From PUND01 sp046538345 (GTDB lineage: Bacteria; Planctomycetota; Phycisphaerae; SM23-33), in assembly GCA_046538345.1 (NCBI GenBank), contig JBKHJB010000106.1:1-7956 (forward strand): a DNA stretch of 7,956 nucleotides. Reading direction: 5' to 3'. The stretch's first letter is position 1. Each line of letters starts with the position of its first letter. Below, piece by piece: positions 1 to 5,987 of this stretch. The notes below the pieces were generated by a model, which was given only the letters and a program-made list of their open reading frames with translations, was not told the origin of the DNA and ran no database searches. The position numbers were made by a program, and so were the translations under genes.

Positions 1-59
1 TGATGGCCGGCATCGGCTTGCTGATGGCCTGGTTGTTCCACCGCAAGCGCTGGCTCTGA
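1..59 (+). CDS. C-terminal end of a membrane protein, probably a CorA-type divalent metal transporter (partial)
   Basis: Only the last 18 codons are present, in the frame starting at base 3 and ending with TGA at 57-59. The peptide is MAGIGLLMAWLFHRKRWL: a hydrophobic helix end followed by a basic tail closing in Trp-Leu. CorA-family magnesium/cobalt transporters typically end this way, with the second transmembrane helix followed by an aromatic, basic residues and a terminal Trp-Leu. The diagnostic Gly-Met-Asn motif would lie upstream, outside the window, so the family is an inference. Other inner-membrane proteins with a cytoplasmic basic tail remain possible. The gene converges on the cyclase gene with 66 bases between the stops. 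Confidence 0.55.
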   Translation, partial: MAGIGLLMAWLFHRKRWL

Positions 60-125
60 AAATCTCTCCGTAAACGCGGCAAAATCCCCAATGCACCGAC
101 AAACCGGTTCGACGACTTGTGAGAG

Positions 126-2900
126 CTACTTTGCGGTCAGTTCCACCGCGCCGTCCCAGTCCTCGCCGGGCGGGGACGATCGGTAGCGCGAGCAAAGCTT
201 TAGGTATAGCTTGCAGGCCTTGTCCTCGCCGAGCTTGTCGGCGGCGGAGGTGAACGCCTCCTCCGCCGAGGCGAAGTCACGCTTCCGGAAAAGACGCACA
301 CCCTCGGCGAAATCCTCGACGGCTTTGAGCGTCCGCTCGGCGGCGTCCTTGCCGATCACATGCCGGACATCCACCGGCTCCGCCTTCCCGACCACGCGTA
401 TGCGTCCCAGCGGCCGGGCTATGTACGCGTCCCCGCCGGCTTGCCACGTAGGACCGTCCACCAGCACACCGGTGCCGAAGGTCTTGTTGGCGCCTTCCAG
501 CCGACTGGCGACGTTCACGCAGTCGCCGATGGCGGTGTAGTCCATCCGCTGGTAGGAGCCGCAGTTGCCCACCATCGCCTCGCCGGTGGCGATCCCCACG
601 CGGACACGCAGCGACACATCACCGACAATCTCCGAGAGCCGACGGTTCAGCTCCGGCAGGGCCGCTTGGCAATCCAAAGCGGCCGCTATCGCCCGGCGGG
701 CATGGTCCGGCTGCGCCACCGGCGCTCCGAAAAGCGCCAACAGTCCGTCCCCGAGGAACTTGTTGAGGTAACCCCCGTGATGGTCCTGAAGGATTTCCGT
801 CATCGACTCGAAATACGTGTTCAGCACGCGGACGGTTTCCTGCTCGCCGAGCCGTTCGGAGACGGTGGTAAAACCGGCCAGGTCGCTGAACAGGCAGGTC
901 ACTATGCGTCGTTCGCCGCCGAGCTTGGCCATTTCCGGGTCGGCTATGAGCCGGTCCACCAGCGCCGGGCTGAGCGCGTTACTGAAGAGTCCGCGGATGT
1001 GCTTTTTGGCGCGCTGCTCGGTGAGCTGTCGGAACGCCATTACCACCGCGAAGCCGGCCACGCCAGCCGCCAGCGGCGCCACCAGCGCCAGCCAGGTGTC
1101 CCAACGGGCGAAGACGGTCCGGCAGTTGAGCTGCCAGAACCCGCCCGCGAGTATCAGCGACAGCACGCCGGCATATGCCCCGTGCAGCGTAGCGGCCGCC
1201 AGGGTTACCAGCACGCCGACAACGGCGATAGCCGCCACGTTCAGCCACTTCGGCGCGTCGCGAACGAACGCGCCCGAGACGATGGTGTTATAGACGTTCG
1301 AGTTGACCACAACGCCCGGAGTGTTCTTGCCGATGGGCGTCGGGACGAAGTCGGCCGCCGCCGTCGCTATCGAACCCACCAGGGCGATGCGTCCTTCCAC
1401 ACGCCCCCGCAGGCGTTGCCGCTGGTCGGCAATGTCGGCGGCCATGCGGTCGTTCTCCCTTTCGGCGGAGTCCCATGTCTCGGTAAGGGCTACAAGCTCG
1501 TCGTAGACCTCGCCGGCTTGTGGGTCATCGGGACGTTCGGCGAGATAGAAATCGTCCAGTTCGCGGCGAAGCTCACCGGCCAAGTTGTCGAGCTTGCTTT
1601 CGACCTGGTCTTCGGCCTCGCGGAGCCGGCGTTCGTCCGCCGTCTGCACGCCTGGTCGGTACAGTTCGTTGAGGTAGCGCCGCCGGCGGGCCTGGACGCG
1701 CCGCTCGTGCAGTTCATCCGCCTCGGCGAAGGTGTCCAGCAGTTCGCTGTCTCCCACCAACTGCGCGGCGCGCAACTGGCACAGCCGCATCAACCTGGCG
1801 TTGCGGTCCATCCGCTCGCGCTGGAGGACGATATTACCCACGGCGGCCGCCGAAATATGTTTCGGCGGGTCGTCGGGACTCTCGCGGTTGATCCAGTTCA
1901 CGCGGAGGGCGCCCTCGTTGTCCATCGGGATGCGTCGTGTGAACCCGTCAGCGAAGTGCAGCTCCACGGCCGATTCGTTCGCAGTCAGCGTGAAGTCGCC
2001 ACCGTGCTCCCAACTTAAACGTTCGGCCGCCAGTGCCAGTGCGAACTGCGGGTAAACTTCCCGTCCGCATCGTGCGAGCATCGGCGCGCGCCGCAACTGG
2101 CCGTCCTCGTCGGACTGATAGGTCACGAACCCGGTCCGCGAGGTCCGCGTGGCGAACGTTACAAGCGGCGGAACCGCCGTACCCGCCATCGCCGGAAAGG
2201 TGCCGACTCGGCCGGCCGAGACCGCCCACTTGCCCAGAGCCGCCAACGCCCGGGCGCGCAGGTAAGCGCGGGTTACATTTTGACGGGCATCGCCGGAGAC
2301 GCCGCCGGGGCGATCAAAGACATCTTTCAGCACTGCGTCCAGAGAAATATCGGGTTGGTCGCGCAGCAGTTCGCGGACCTTTTTGATCAGATCGTCGTCT
2401 GCTGTCTCGGGGTCCGCCTGCTCGGCGGGCACGACGTGCATGGGAACGGTAACGTTGCGGTACTTTTCGATAGTCTCGGCCAGGATAAGGTCGTCGAAGA
2501 CCGGCTGCGGCGCAGAGTCTCCCAGCATCTCACCGGTGGGTCCGGCGTAGAGGCGGTCCGCTTCGGAGGCGAAGCGGATCTCCTGCGGGTCCGGCAGGAT
2601 GATATCGACCGCTACCGCGCGGGCGCCGCACTGCTGGAGGGTCTCGATGATTCCCGCGAGCCGCTGCCTAGGCCAGGGCCAGCGCCCCATGTGCTCCAGA
2701 GAGCGGTCGTCAATGTCGATGTGGACGATGTCGTCGGTCGCCGGGGCGCCACCGAAGTTCCGGAACCGATAGTCCAGCGTCAGAAGTTCCACCTGGCGAG
2801 CGGCGCCGAGCAGATAAGCCAAAATCACCAGCAGCGTAACGCCCAGACCAAGGGCGACGGATTCGCGGTGACGTGTGGTCTTACTTGGCCTGAAAGGCAT
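126..2900 (-). CDS. CHASE2-domain class III adenylate cyclase, membrane-bound (924 aa)
   Basis: Predicted inner-membrane sensor that converts ATP to cAMP. Residues 16-33 form a transmembrane anchor. A periplasmic CHASE2 region follows (about 36-545), with the typical IDIDDRSLEHMGRWPWPR segment near 61-78 and the GRIALVGSIATAAADFVPTP segment near 503-522. Three transmembrane helices follow (about 552-571, 574-591, 602-622), then a linker and the cyclase domain (about 663-850). Visible catalytic residues are metal-binding Asp673 (FSDLAGFT) and Asp718 (KFLGDG), purine-site Lys714, Thr789 (YTAIGD) in the second substrate-selecting position, and transition-state Asn796 and Arg800 (VNVASR). Lys plus Thr is the class IIIb pattern. 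The C-terminal tail (855-905) is helical and TPR-like, as in many CHASE2 cyclases. The CHASE2 region is far longer than usual, with charged insertions near 155-230 and 350-500. It is the last gene of a four-gene - strand run, 47 bases after the FecR gene. The ATG has no clear Shine-Dalgarno. Guanylate cyclase activity is less likely. Confidence 0.93.
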   Translation of the reverse strand: MPFRPSKTTRHRESVALGLGVTLLVILAYLLGAARQVELLTLDYRFRNFGGAPATDDIVHIDIDDRSLEHMGRWPWPRQRLAGIIETLQQCGARAVAVDIILPDPQEIRFASEADRLYAGPTGEMLGDSAPQPVFDDLILAETIEKYRNVTVPMHVVPAEQADPETADDDLIKKVRELLRDQPDISLDAVLKDVFDRPGGVSGDARQNVTRAYLRARALAALGKWAVSAGRVGTFPAMAGTAVPPLVTFATRTSRTGFVTYQSDEDGQLRRAPMLARCGREVYPQFALALAAERLSWEHGGDFTLTANESAVELHFADGFTRRIPMDNEGALRVNWINRESPDDPPKHISAAAVGNIVLQRERMDRNARLMRLCQLRAAQLVGDSELLDTFAEADELHERRVQARRRRYLNELYRPGVQTADERRLREAEDQVESKLDNLAGELRRELDDFYLAERPDDPQAGEVYDELVALTETWDSAERENDRMAADIADQRQRLRGRVEGRIALVGSIATAAADFVPTPIGKNTPGVVVNSNVYNTIVSGAFVRDAPKWLNVAAIAVVGVLVTLAAATLHGAYAGVLSLILAGGFWQLNCRTVFARWDTWLALVAPLAAGVAGFAVVMAFRQLTEQRAKKHIRGLFSNALSPALVDRLIADPEMAKLGGERRIVTCLFSDLAGFTTVSERLGEQETVRVLNTYFESMTEILQDHHGGYLNKFLGDGLLALFGAPVAQPDHARRAIAAALDCQAALPELNRRLSEIVGDVSLRVRVGIATGEAMVGNCGSYQRMDYTAIGDCVNVASRLEGANKTFGTGVLVDGPTWQAGGDAYIARPLGRIRVVGKAEPVDVRHVIGKDAAERTLKAVEDFAEGVRLFRKRDFASAEEAFTSAADKLGEDKACKLYLKLCSRYRSSPPGEDWDGAVELTAK

Positions 2901-2947
2901 GAGGCGCTTTTACCAGAAGCCGGTTCCGCCGGTGGTCCGTGACCTTG

Positions 2948-3790
2948 TTACCACCCAACTTCGTATCCCGGTTCGATGACGCCGTTGGGGATGTATTGCT
3001 GGTCGTGGTAGTCCCGCAGTTCCTCGCGGCGGCCGTCGATGTCCATCAGGCCCGTGGGCTGGCCGAACGGTCCGAGGAAGCCCGGCAGTGACCGCCCCGA
3101 GCCGTTGAACAGCAGATGGTTTTTCTCGCTGCCGGAAAGCCCGTGCAGTTGTCCGAGCAAGCCCGGCTGCGTGCCCTTTGTATTGGTGGTCTGCCAAGGG
3201 GTCATGGCGTTGCCCCCGCCCTGACCCGAAGAAAGTACCGTGAAGCCCGAGGGCGAGGACAGTCCCCACGAGCCCTGGTAGCTGGAAGCACGGGTTTGGG
3301 TACCCATGTGGGCCACTTTCGCCCCACTGCCGCGAATCGACAATGTTGCCGCGGCCGTCTGTATCCGCATGTCCGTCGGACCGGCTGTGGTCTCGACCTC
3401 CGCTCGCAGGCGGCCGTATTTCAGCCCCATGTGGGCGCGGGCGGAATCGCCTTCTTTGGAAAGCTCGCCGATGCCCATCTTGGTGGCGCGGTCGATGGTG
3501 ACTTCGCCGTAGCCGGCAAGCTCCAGCACCACCTCCGAACCAAGCCCCGTGCGGATTACGGTGTTGCCGCCAAGCTCGTCGCCTGCGACAAGGTCCTTCC
3601 AATCGCTGTCGGTGGCGAGCTTCTGCGCCCGTCCGCTGACGGACACTACGGTCGCGGCGATGCCGCCGGCGTTGGCGCTATCCGTCGGCTGTGTTCCCGC
3701 TTCGGCCGGAGCTTCGTTTTCGGATGATTCCTGCGCCGGCGTCGATACGGCGAGCATAAGCACGACCAGCAGTATGATGGTATGCCTCAT
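2948..3790 (-). CDS. FecR-domain secreted (periplasmic) protein (280 aa)
   Basis: Exported protein with a Sec signal peptide at residues 1-19 (MRHTIILLVVLMLAVSTPA, likely cut before Gln20). An acidic low-complexity linker (20-42) follows, then a FecR-like beta-rich domain at about 44-165. Its pattern is typical: an AATVVSVSGRAQ start, a W..L..GDELG..TVIRTG stretch, a V.LEL.GYGEVTID stretch, and a closing TAAATLSIRGSGAKV stretch. FecR domains are known as periplasmic modules in signalling, and stand-alone versions are often found near CHASE2 cyclases. That makes it a plausible partner of the downstream cyclase (inference). The C-terminal 100 residues are rich in Gly, Ser and Pro, match no domain I recognise and look flexible. 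There is no sigma-factor or TonB-receptor gene beside it, so a classic FecI/FecR circuit is unlikely. It has no cysteine. The start lies 2 bases after the preceding stop, which suggests translational coupling. Confidence 0.82.
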   Translation of the reverse strand: MRHTIILLVVLMLAVSTPAQESSENEAPAEAGTQPTDSANAGGIAATVVSVSGRAQKLATDSDWKDLVAGDELGGNTVIRTGLGSEVVLELAGYGEVTIDRATKMGIGELSKEGDSARAHMGLKYGRLRAEVETTAGPTDMRIQTAAATLSIRGSGAKVAHMGTQTRASSYQGSWGLSSPSGFTVLSSGQGGGNAMTPWQTTNTKGTQPGLLGQLHGLSGSEKNHLLFNGSGRSLPGFLGPFGQPTGLMDIDGRREELRDYHDQQYIPNGVIEPGYEVGW

Positions 3791-3792
3791 TT

Positions 3793-4338
3793 TCAGTCAC
3801 TCCCTGCCGCGGAGACGTAATCGGGAAGCTCGCCTTCGCGGATATACACGTCGGCCCGGCTGAGCAGCGCCACCGTCTCCATGCCGCCGACTCGTCCGTG
3901 TACCGACCCAGGTGACATCATATCCACAAAAACCATCTCGCGGAGACAATAACGAGGAGTCGGACCGGCGATTTCGTTGATGATACCGCCGCGAAGATCG
4001 CAAACGCTGTAGGCCATCCGCGCCAGCCGCCCGCGTGTGACGGGACGATGCGCGTCCATCTCCCAGTGCGCCGGCACGACGTCTCGCTTGCGCAGCTCCT
4101 CAACGCGGCGATCGAAGGTCCAGCCGCTGTCGTCGATGTCCAGAAGCAGCAGCATGCCGCGTGCGGCATCGTTCTCGGAGACTTCCCGCTCAGAGCTGAG
4201 CCGGTCGAGATATGCGGCGGAATCACCGTCGGCCGGCAGCGTCGCCTGTGAGCCAAGCACCTCTCCGGGCTGTTGACAGCAGCACCCGGCCGCCAGCGCC
4301 GTCATAAAGGCCGTTATCAGAAGTCGAATGTCGAACAT
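3793..4338 (-). CDS. Small predicted lipoprotein of unknown function (181 aa)
   Basis: The N-terminus MFDIRLLITAFMTALAAGCCC is a short signal peptide with a lipobox-like LAAG-Cys junction, so Cys19 is the probable lipidated residue. Three cysteines in a row (19-21) at that point are unusual. The mature part (about 40-165) contains an acidic LLLLDIDDSGWTFDRRVEEL segment, an alpha-helical LRKRDVVPAHW segment, an RPVTRGRLARM segment, a LRGGIIN segment, and a terminal region with two more cysteines (113, 131). The order 'helix, R-G-x-L-A, then G-G' faintly recalls SLH-like or winged-helix folds, but I do not recognise the family and assign no function. Its place between an outer-membrane barrel and a FecR protein suggests it sits in the outer membrane or periplasm as part of the same system. 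The gene overlaps nothing, follows the barrel gene by 49 bases and is almost fused to the FecR gene (2-base gap). Confidence 0.75.
   Translation of the reverse strand: MFDIRLLITAFMTALAAGCCCQQPGEVLGSQATLPADGDSAAYLDRLSSEREVSENDAARGMLLLLDIDDSGWTFDRRVEELRKRDVVPAHWEMDAHRPVTRGRLARMAYSVCDLRGGIINEIAGPTPRYCLREMVFVDMMSPGSVHGRVGGMETVALLSRADVYIREGELPDYVSAAGSD
3800..3804 (-). promoter_or_regulatory. Shine-Dalgarno GGGAG of the FecR gene, inside the lipoprotein gene's end
   Basis: GGGAG on the - strand is 9 bases before the FecR ATG (3790) and overlaps the last codons of the lipoprotein gene, whose TGA stop (3793-3795) lies between the site and the ATG. This arrangement is typical of translational coupling in an operon. 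Confidence 0.7.
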
Positions 4339-4348
4339 GCTCGGTCTA

Positions 4349-4354
4349 TCTCCC
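4349..4354 (-). promoter_or_regulatory. Probable Shine-Dalgarno GGGAGA of the lipoprotein gene
   Basis: GGGAGA on the - strand lies 10 bases before the ATG at 4338. The spacing is slightly long but usable, and it supports the start that gives the lipoprotein signal peptide. Confidence 0.55.
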
Positions 4355-4387
4355 GCGGCTACTGTAAAACCAGCGCATCCGCGCAGT

Positions 4388-5809
4388 TCAGAAGGTGAAT
4401 ATCACGCCGGTGTAGATGAACTGTCTGCAACTGCGGTCGGCGAACGCCTCACCGGGCCAGAACGCTCCGTAGCGGGTCGTGAAGCTCAAATCCGAGGTAA
4501 TCCGCCAGTCGCAATATACGTCCCATTCCCAACCCAGCCAGCGGTGATCCTGATTGGAGGTCACATCGCTTGTGGGTCCATCCTTTTCGTCCTTGTGGTA
4601 GAAAAACGCCCGCGTGCCTATCTGCATCTTGCGGAACCACCTGTGGTCTTCCAAGGGGAAGCAGCTTGCCCCCGCGCTGTACATGTGCAGGTTGGATACA
4701 CGCGGGGCGAAGGCGATACCCGTGTCGCGATAGCCGAACGCGTTGAACGCGCGGTCCTTGGTGCCGGACACATTGCCGCCGATGGTGGACGTTGCGCTGA
4801 CGGCGCGGTCGTCGTCGCCGGTGGCGAACAGATAGCCCACGGTAAAGCGGGGCCGATGCCGAATGTCCGGGGTGTAGGCGAGCTGTACGTCGCCGGCCAT
4901 CGCGCAGATACGGTCGCGGCCGGCGGTCTGTAGCATGGAATATGTCTTGCCCCACTCGCCCACCAACTCGGCGCGGTAGTGAAGGTACGGCGACAGCGGC
5001 GTAAGTGTGCCGGTGCTGCCTACGCCGAGATAGCGGCTGGAGTAGTCGAAGCTCTGGTTGGCCAAACGCGGCCGGGGGCTGGTGTGATCGTCCTGGTGCA
5101 GGTAGTAGATGAACGGGCGGTGATCCACTATTCCCTTGTACGCCAGCTCGAATCCCCAGAAGCACCGCTCCTGATGGTCGGAGACGTTGGGCGAGTCGTC
5201 GATATTGTCGGTGTCCTCGATGGTCTGGCCCAGCAGCGCCGTAAGATCCCAGTCGGGGTTGGAAAGCTCGAAGCGAAGCATATCCATCGGCATCGCCAGC
5301 GTCAGCCCCGTGCCGATCTCGGCGTACTGTCGTCCGACCTTGAGGCGGAAGCCGACCGGCGGGACCTCGCCGGTCTCCGCAGTCAGCCACCGCCTAAGGT
5401 CGAACTCGTACCAGGCGCGCTCCACACGGAAGTCGGTAAACTCCACCTTCCCGTCGTCGGGGTCGGGGTTGCGGGTCCAGTGGTCCCATCCCAACAACCC
5501 GCGGACGTAGAACCGGTGTGCGCTCCGGATGTCCATGCTCGCCCATCCTCGCAGCTCGTAACGACGAAGATTTCGCTGTTCCCGGGCCGCCTCGTCGTCG
5601 TAGCGAAAATAGGCGAAGCTGAACCAGCCCCCGGCGTCGTAGCCGATTTCGTCGAACTCCGGCGCCTGCTCGTCCAATCGGACGCGCAACTCTTCTTCAT
5701 AGAACCGCCGGCCGCTTTCCTGTCCCTGCGCCGCCAAAGGGAAAATCAAAAGAGCCAGCGGCAGAACTACGGAAGAAAACCACAGCCGGCAACGGTGTGC
5801 GTTCGGCAT
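4388..5809 (-). CDS. Outer-membrane beta-barrel protein, alginate-export (AlgE-like) family (473 aa)
   Basis: Predicted outer-membrane channel. Residues 1-29 form a signal peptide with hydrophobic core FSSVVLPLALLIFPLAA and likely cleavage after the AQG stretch. The mature protein is a series of alternating aromatic/polar beta strands (for example WFSFAYFRYDD, RFYVRGLLGWDHW, RAWYEFDLRRW, RAFFYHKDE). It carries family-like landmarks: the VGRQYAEIGTG turn (158-168), LFATGDDD (327-334), an FNAFGYRDTGIAFAP stretch with VSNLHMYSAG (355-380), and a final strand TGVIFTF ending in Phe, the usual signal for barrel assembly. The family includes AlgE, which exports alginate in Pseudomonas, but many relatives outside it have unknown cargo, and no polysaccharide synthesis genes are visible here. 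Five cysteines in the mature part (216, 302, 383, 433, 461) are many for a barrel. It is first in the - strand operon, with a strong AGAGGA ribosome site 7 bases before the ATG. Confidence 0.82.
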   Translation of the reverse strand: MPNAHRCRLWFSSVVLPLALLIFPLAAQGQESGRRFYEEELRVRLDEQAPEFDEIGYDAGGWFSFAYFRYDDEAAREQRNLRRYELRGWASMDIRSAHRFYVRGLLGWDHWTRNPDPDDGKVEFTDFRVERAWYEFDLRRWLTAETGEVPPVGFRLKVGRQYAEIGTGLTLAMPMDMLRFELSNPDWDLTALLGQTIEDTDNIDDSPNVSDHQERCFWGFELAYKGIVDHRPFIYYLHQDDHTSPRPRLANQSFDYSSRYLGVGSTGTLTPLSPYLHYRAELVGEWGKTYSMLQTAGRDRICAMAGDVQLAYTPDIRHRPRFTVGYLFATGDDDRAVSATSTIGGNVSGTKDRAFNAFGYRDTGIAFAPRVSNLHMYSAGASCFPLEDHRWFRKMQIGTRAFFYHKDEKDGPTSDVTSNQDHRWLGWEWDVYCDWRITSDLSFTTRYGAFWPGEAFADRSCRQFIYTGVIFTF

Positions 5810-5816
5810 GGCGTTG

Positions 5817-5822
5817 TCCTCT
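5817..5822 (-). promoter_or_regulatory. Shine-Dalgarno AGAGGA of the outer-membrane barrel gene
   Basis: On the - strand AGAGGA ends 7 bases before the ATG at 5809, ideal spacing. It fixes the start of the first gene of the operon and supports MPNAHRC as the true N-terminus. Confidence 0.8.
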
Positions 5823-5825
5823 TTT

Positions 5826-5847
5826 TCAAGTGAACACGAAGACTTGA
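5826..5847 (-). promoter_or_regulatory. Leader hairpin just upstream of the barrel gene's ribosome site
   Basis: In the transcript of the - strand, UCAAGU (complement of 5842-5847) can pair with ACUUGA (complement of 5826-5831), giving a perfect 6-base stem with a 10-base loop. The stem ends 3 bases before the AGAGGA site and is followed by A-rich sequence, so it is not an intrinsic terminator. It could be a 5' untranslated structure affecting translation, or on DNA a protein-binding inverted repeat. It does not match the TGTGA-N6-TCACA consensus of E. coli CRP. Function is unknown. Confidence 0.35.
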
Positions 5848-5851
5848 GTCG

Positions 5852-5862
5852 GAAACAGTTTC
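5852..5862. repeat. 11-base palindrome GAAAC-A-GTTTC in the divergent intergenic region
   Basis: GAAACAGTTTC has perfect 5-base arms around a single A. It lies 5 bases beyond the leader hairpin, in the region between the - strand operon and rsmA. It may be a binding site for a dimeric regulator, but a short palindrome like this can arise by chance. Confidence 0.3.
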
Positions 5863-5876
5863 ACCTCCGCCCGGCG

Positions 5877-5899
5877 GCGGGGCAACAAAAAAACCCCGC
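5877..5899. repeat. Inverted repeat GCGGGG / CCCCGC flanking an A-rich loop
   Basis: GCGGGG at 5877-5882 is the reverse complement of CCCCGC at 5894-5899, with an 11-base spacer containing seven consecutive A. The A/T tract sits in the loop rather than after the stem, so it is not a standard intrinsic terminator on either strand. It is the most AT-rich patch of the divergent promoter region and might be a bend or a control site. Confidence 0.3.
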
Positions 5900-5947
5900 A
5901 AAAGCATTTGAGCAGGGACCAAACCTACGCCGAGGCGCCGGGACATG

Positions 5948-5953
5948 TATAAT
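5948..5953 (+). promoter_or_regulatory. Possible -10 box (TATAAT) of the rsmA promoter
   Basis: A perfect TATAAT lies 34 bases before the ATG at 5988, which would give a transcription start near 5960 and a short leader. No good -35 hexamer is found at 16-18 bases upstream (CTACGC at the 17-base position), so the promoter call is tentative. If it is right, translation starts at 5988 and not at the in-frame ATG at 5952, which overlaps the box. Confidence 0.4.
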
Positions 5954-5987
5954 GCCCGCCGCCGATACAGCGGAATATTTGAACATC

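Noticed and set aside
60..125. A terminator or site between the convergent CorA-like and cyclase genes, including the palindrome AACCGGTT at 102-109
   Set aside because: There is no stem followed by a T-run on either strand. An 8-base palindrome alone is weak evidence.
360..2018. A long + strand open frame (552 codons) opposite the cyclase gene
   Set aside because: It is antisense to a gene with clear CHASE2 and cyclase motifs. Its product is rich in Arg, Gly and Val with no domain pattern, as expected for a GC-rich shadow frame.
2910..3602. A 230-codon - strand frame overlapping the FecR gene
   Set aside because: It lies in another frame of the same strand, is Arg/Gly/His-rich without a signal peptide, and the FecR frame has a signal peptide, a ribosome site and domain motifs.
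4328..5833. Two + strand open frames (4328-4933 and 4979-5833) opposite the outer-membrane barrel gene
   Set aside because: The - strand frame has a signal peptide, barrel strands, a terminal Phe and a good ribosome site. The + frames have none of these.
5808..5987. A 60-residue N-terminal extension of RsmA from ATG 5808
   Set aside because: It would overlap the start codon of the divergent barrel gene and cover its leader. The extra residues do not resemble the family.
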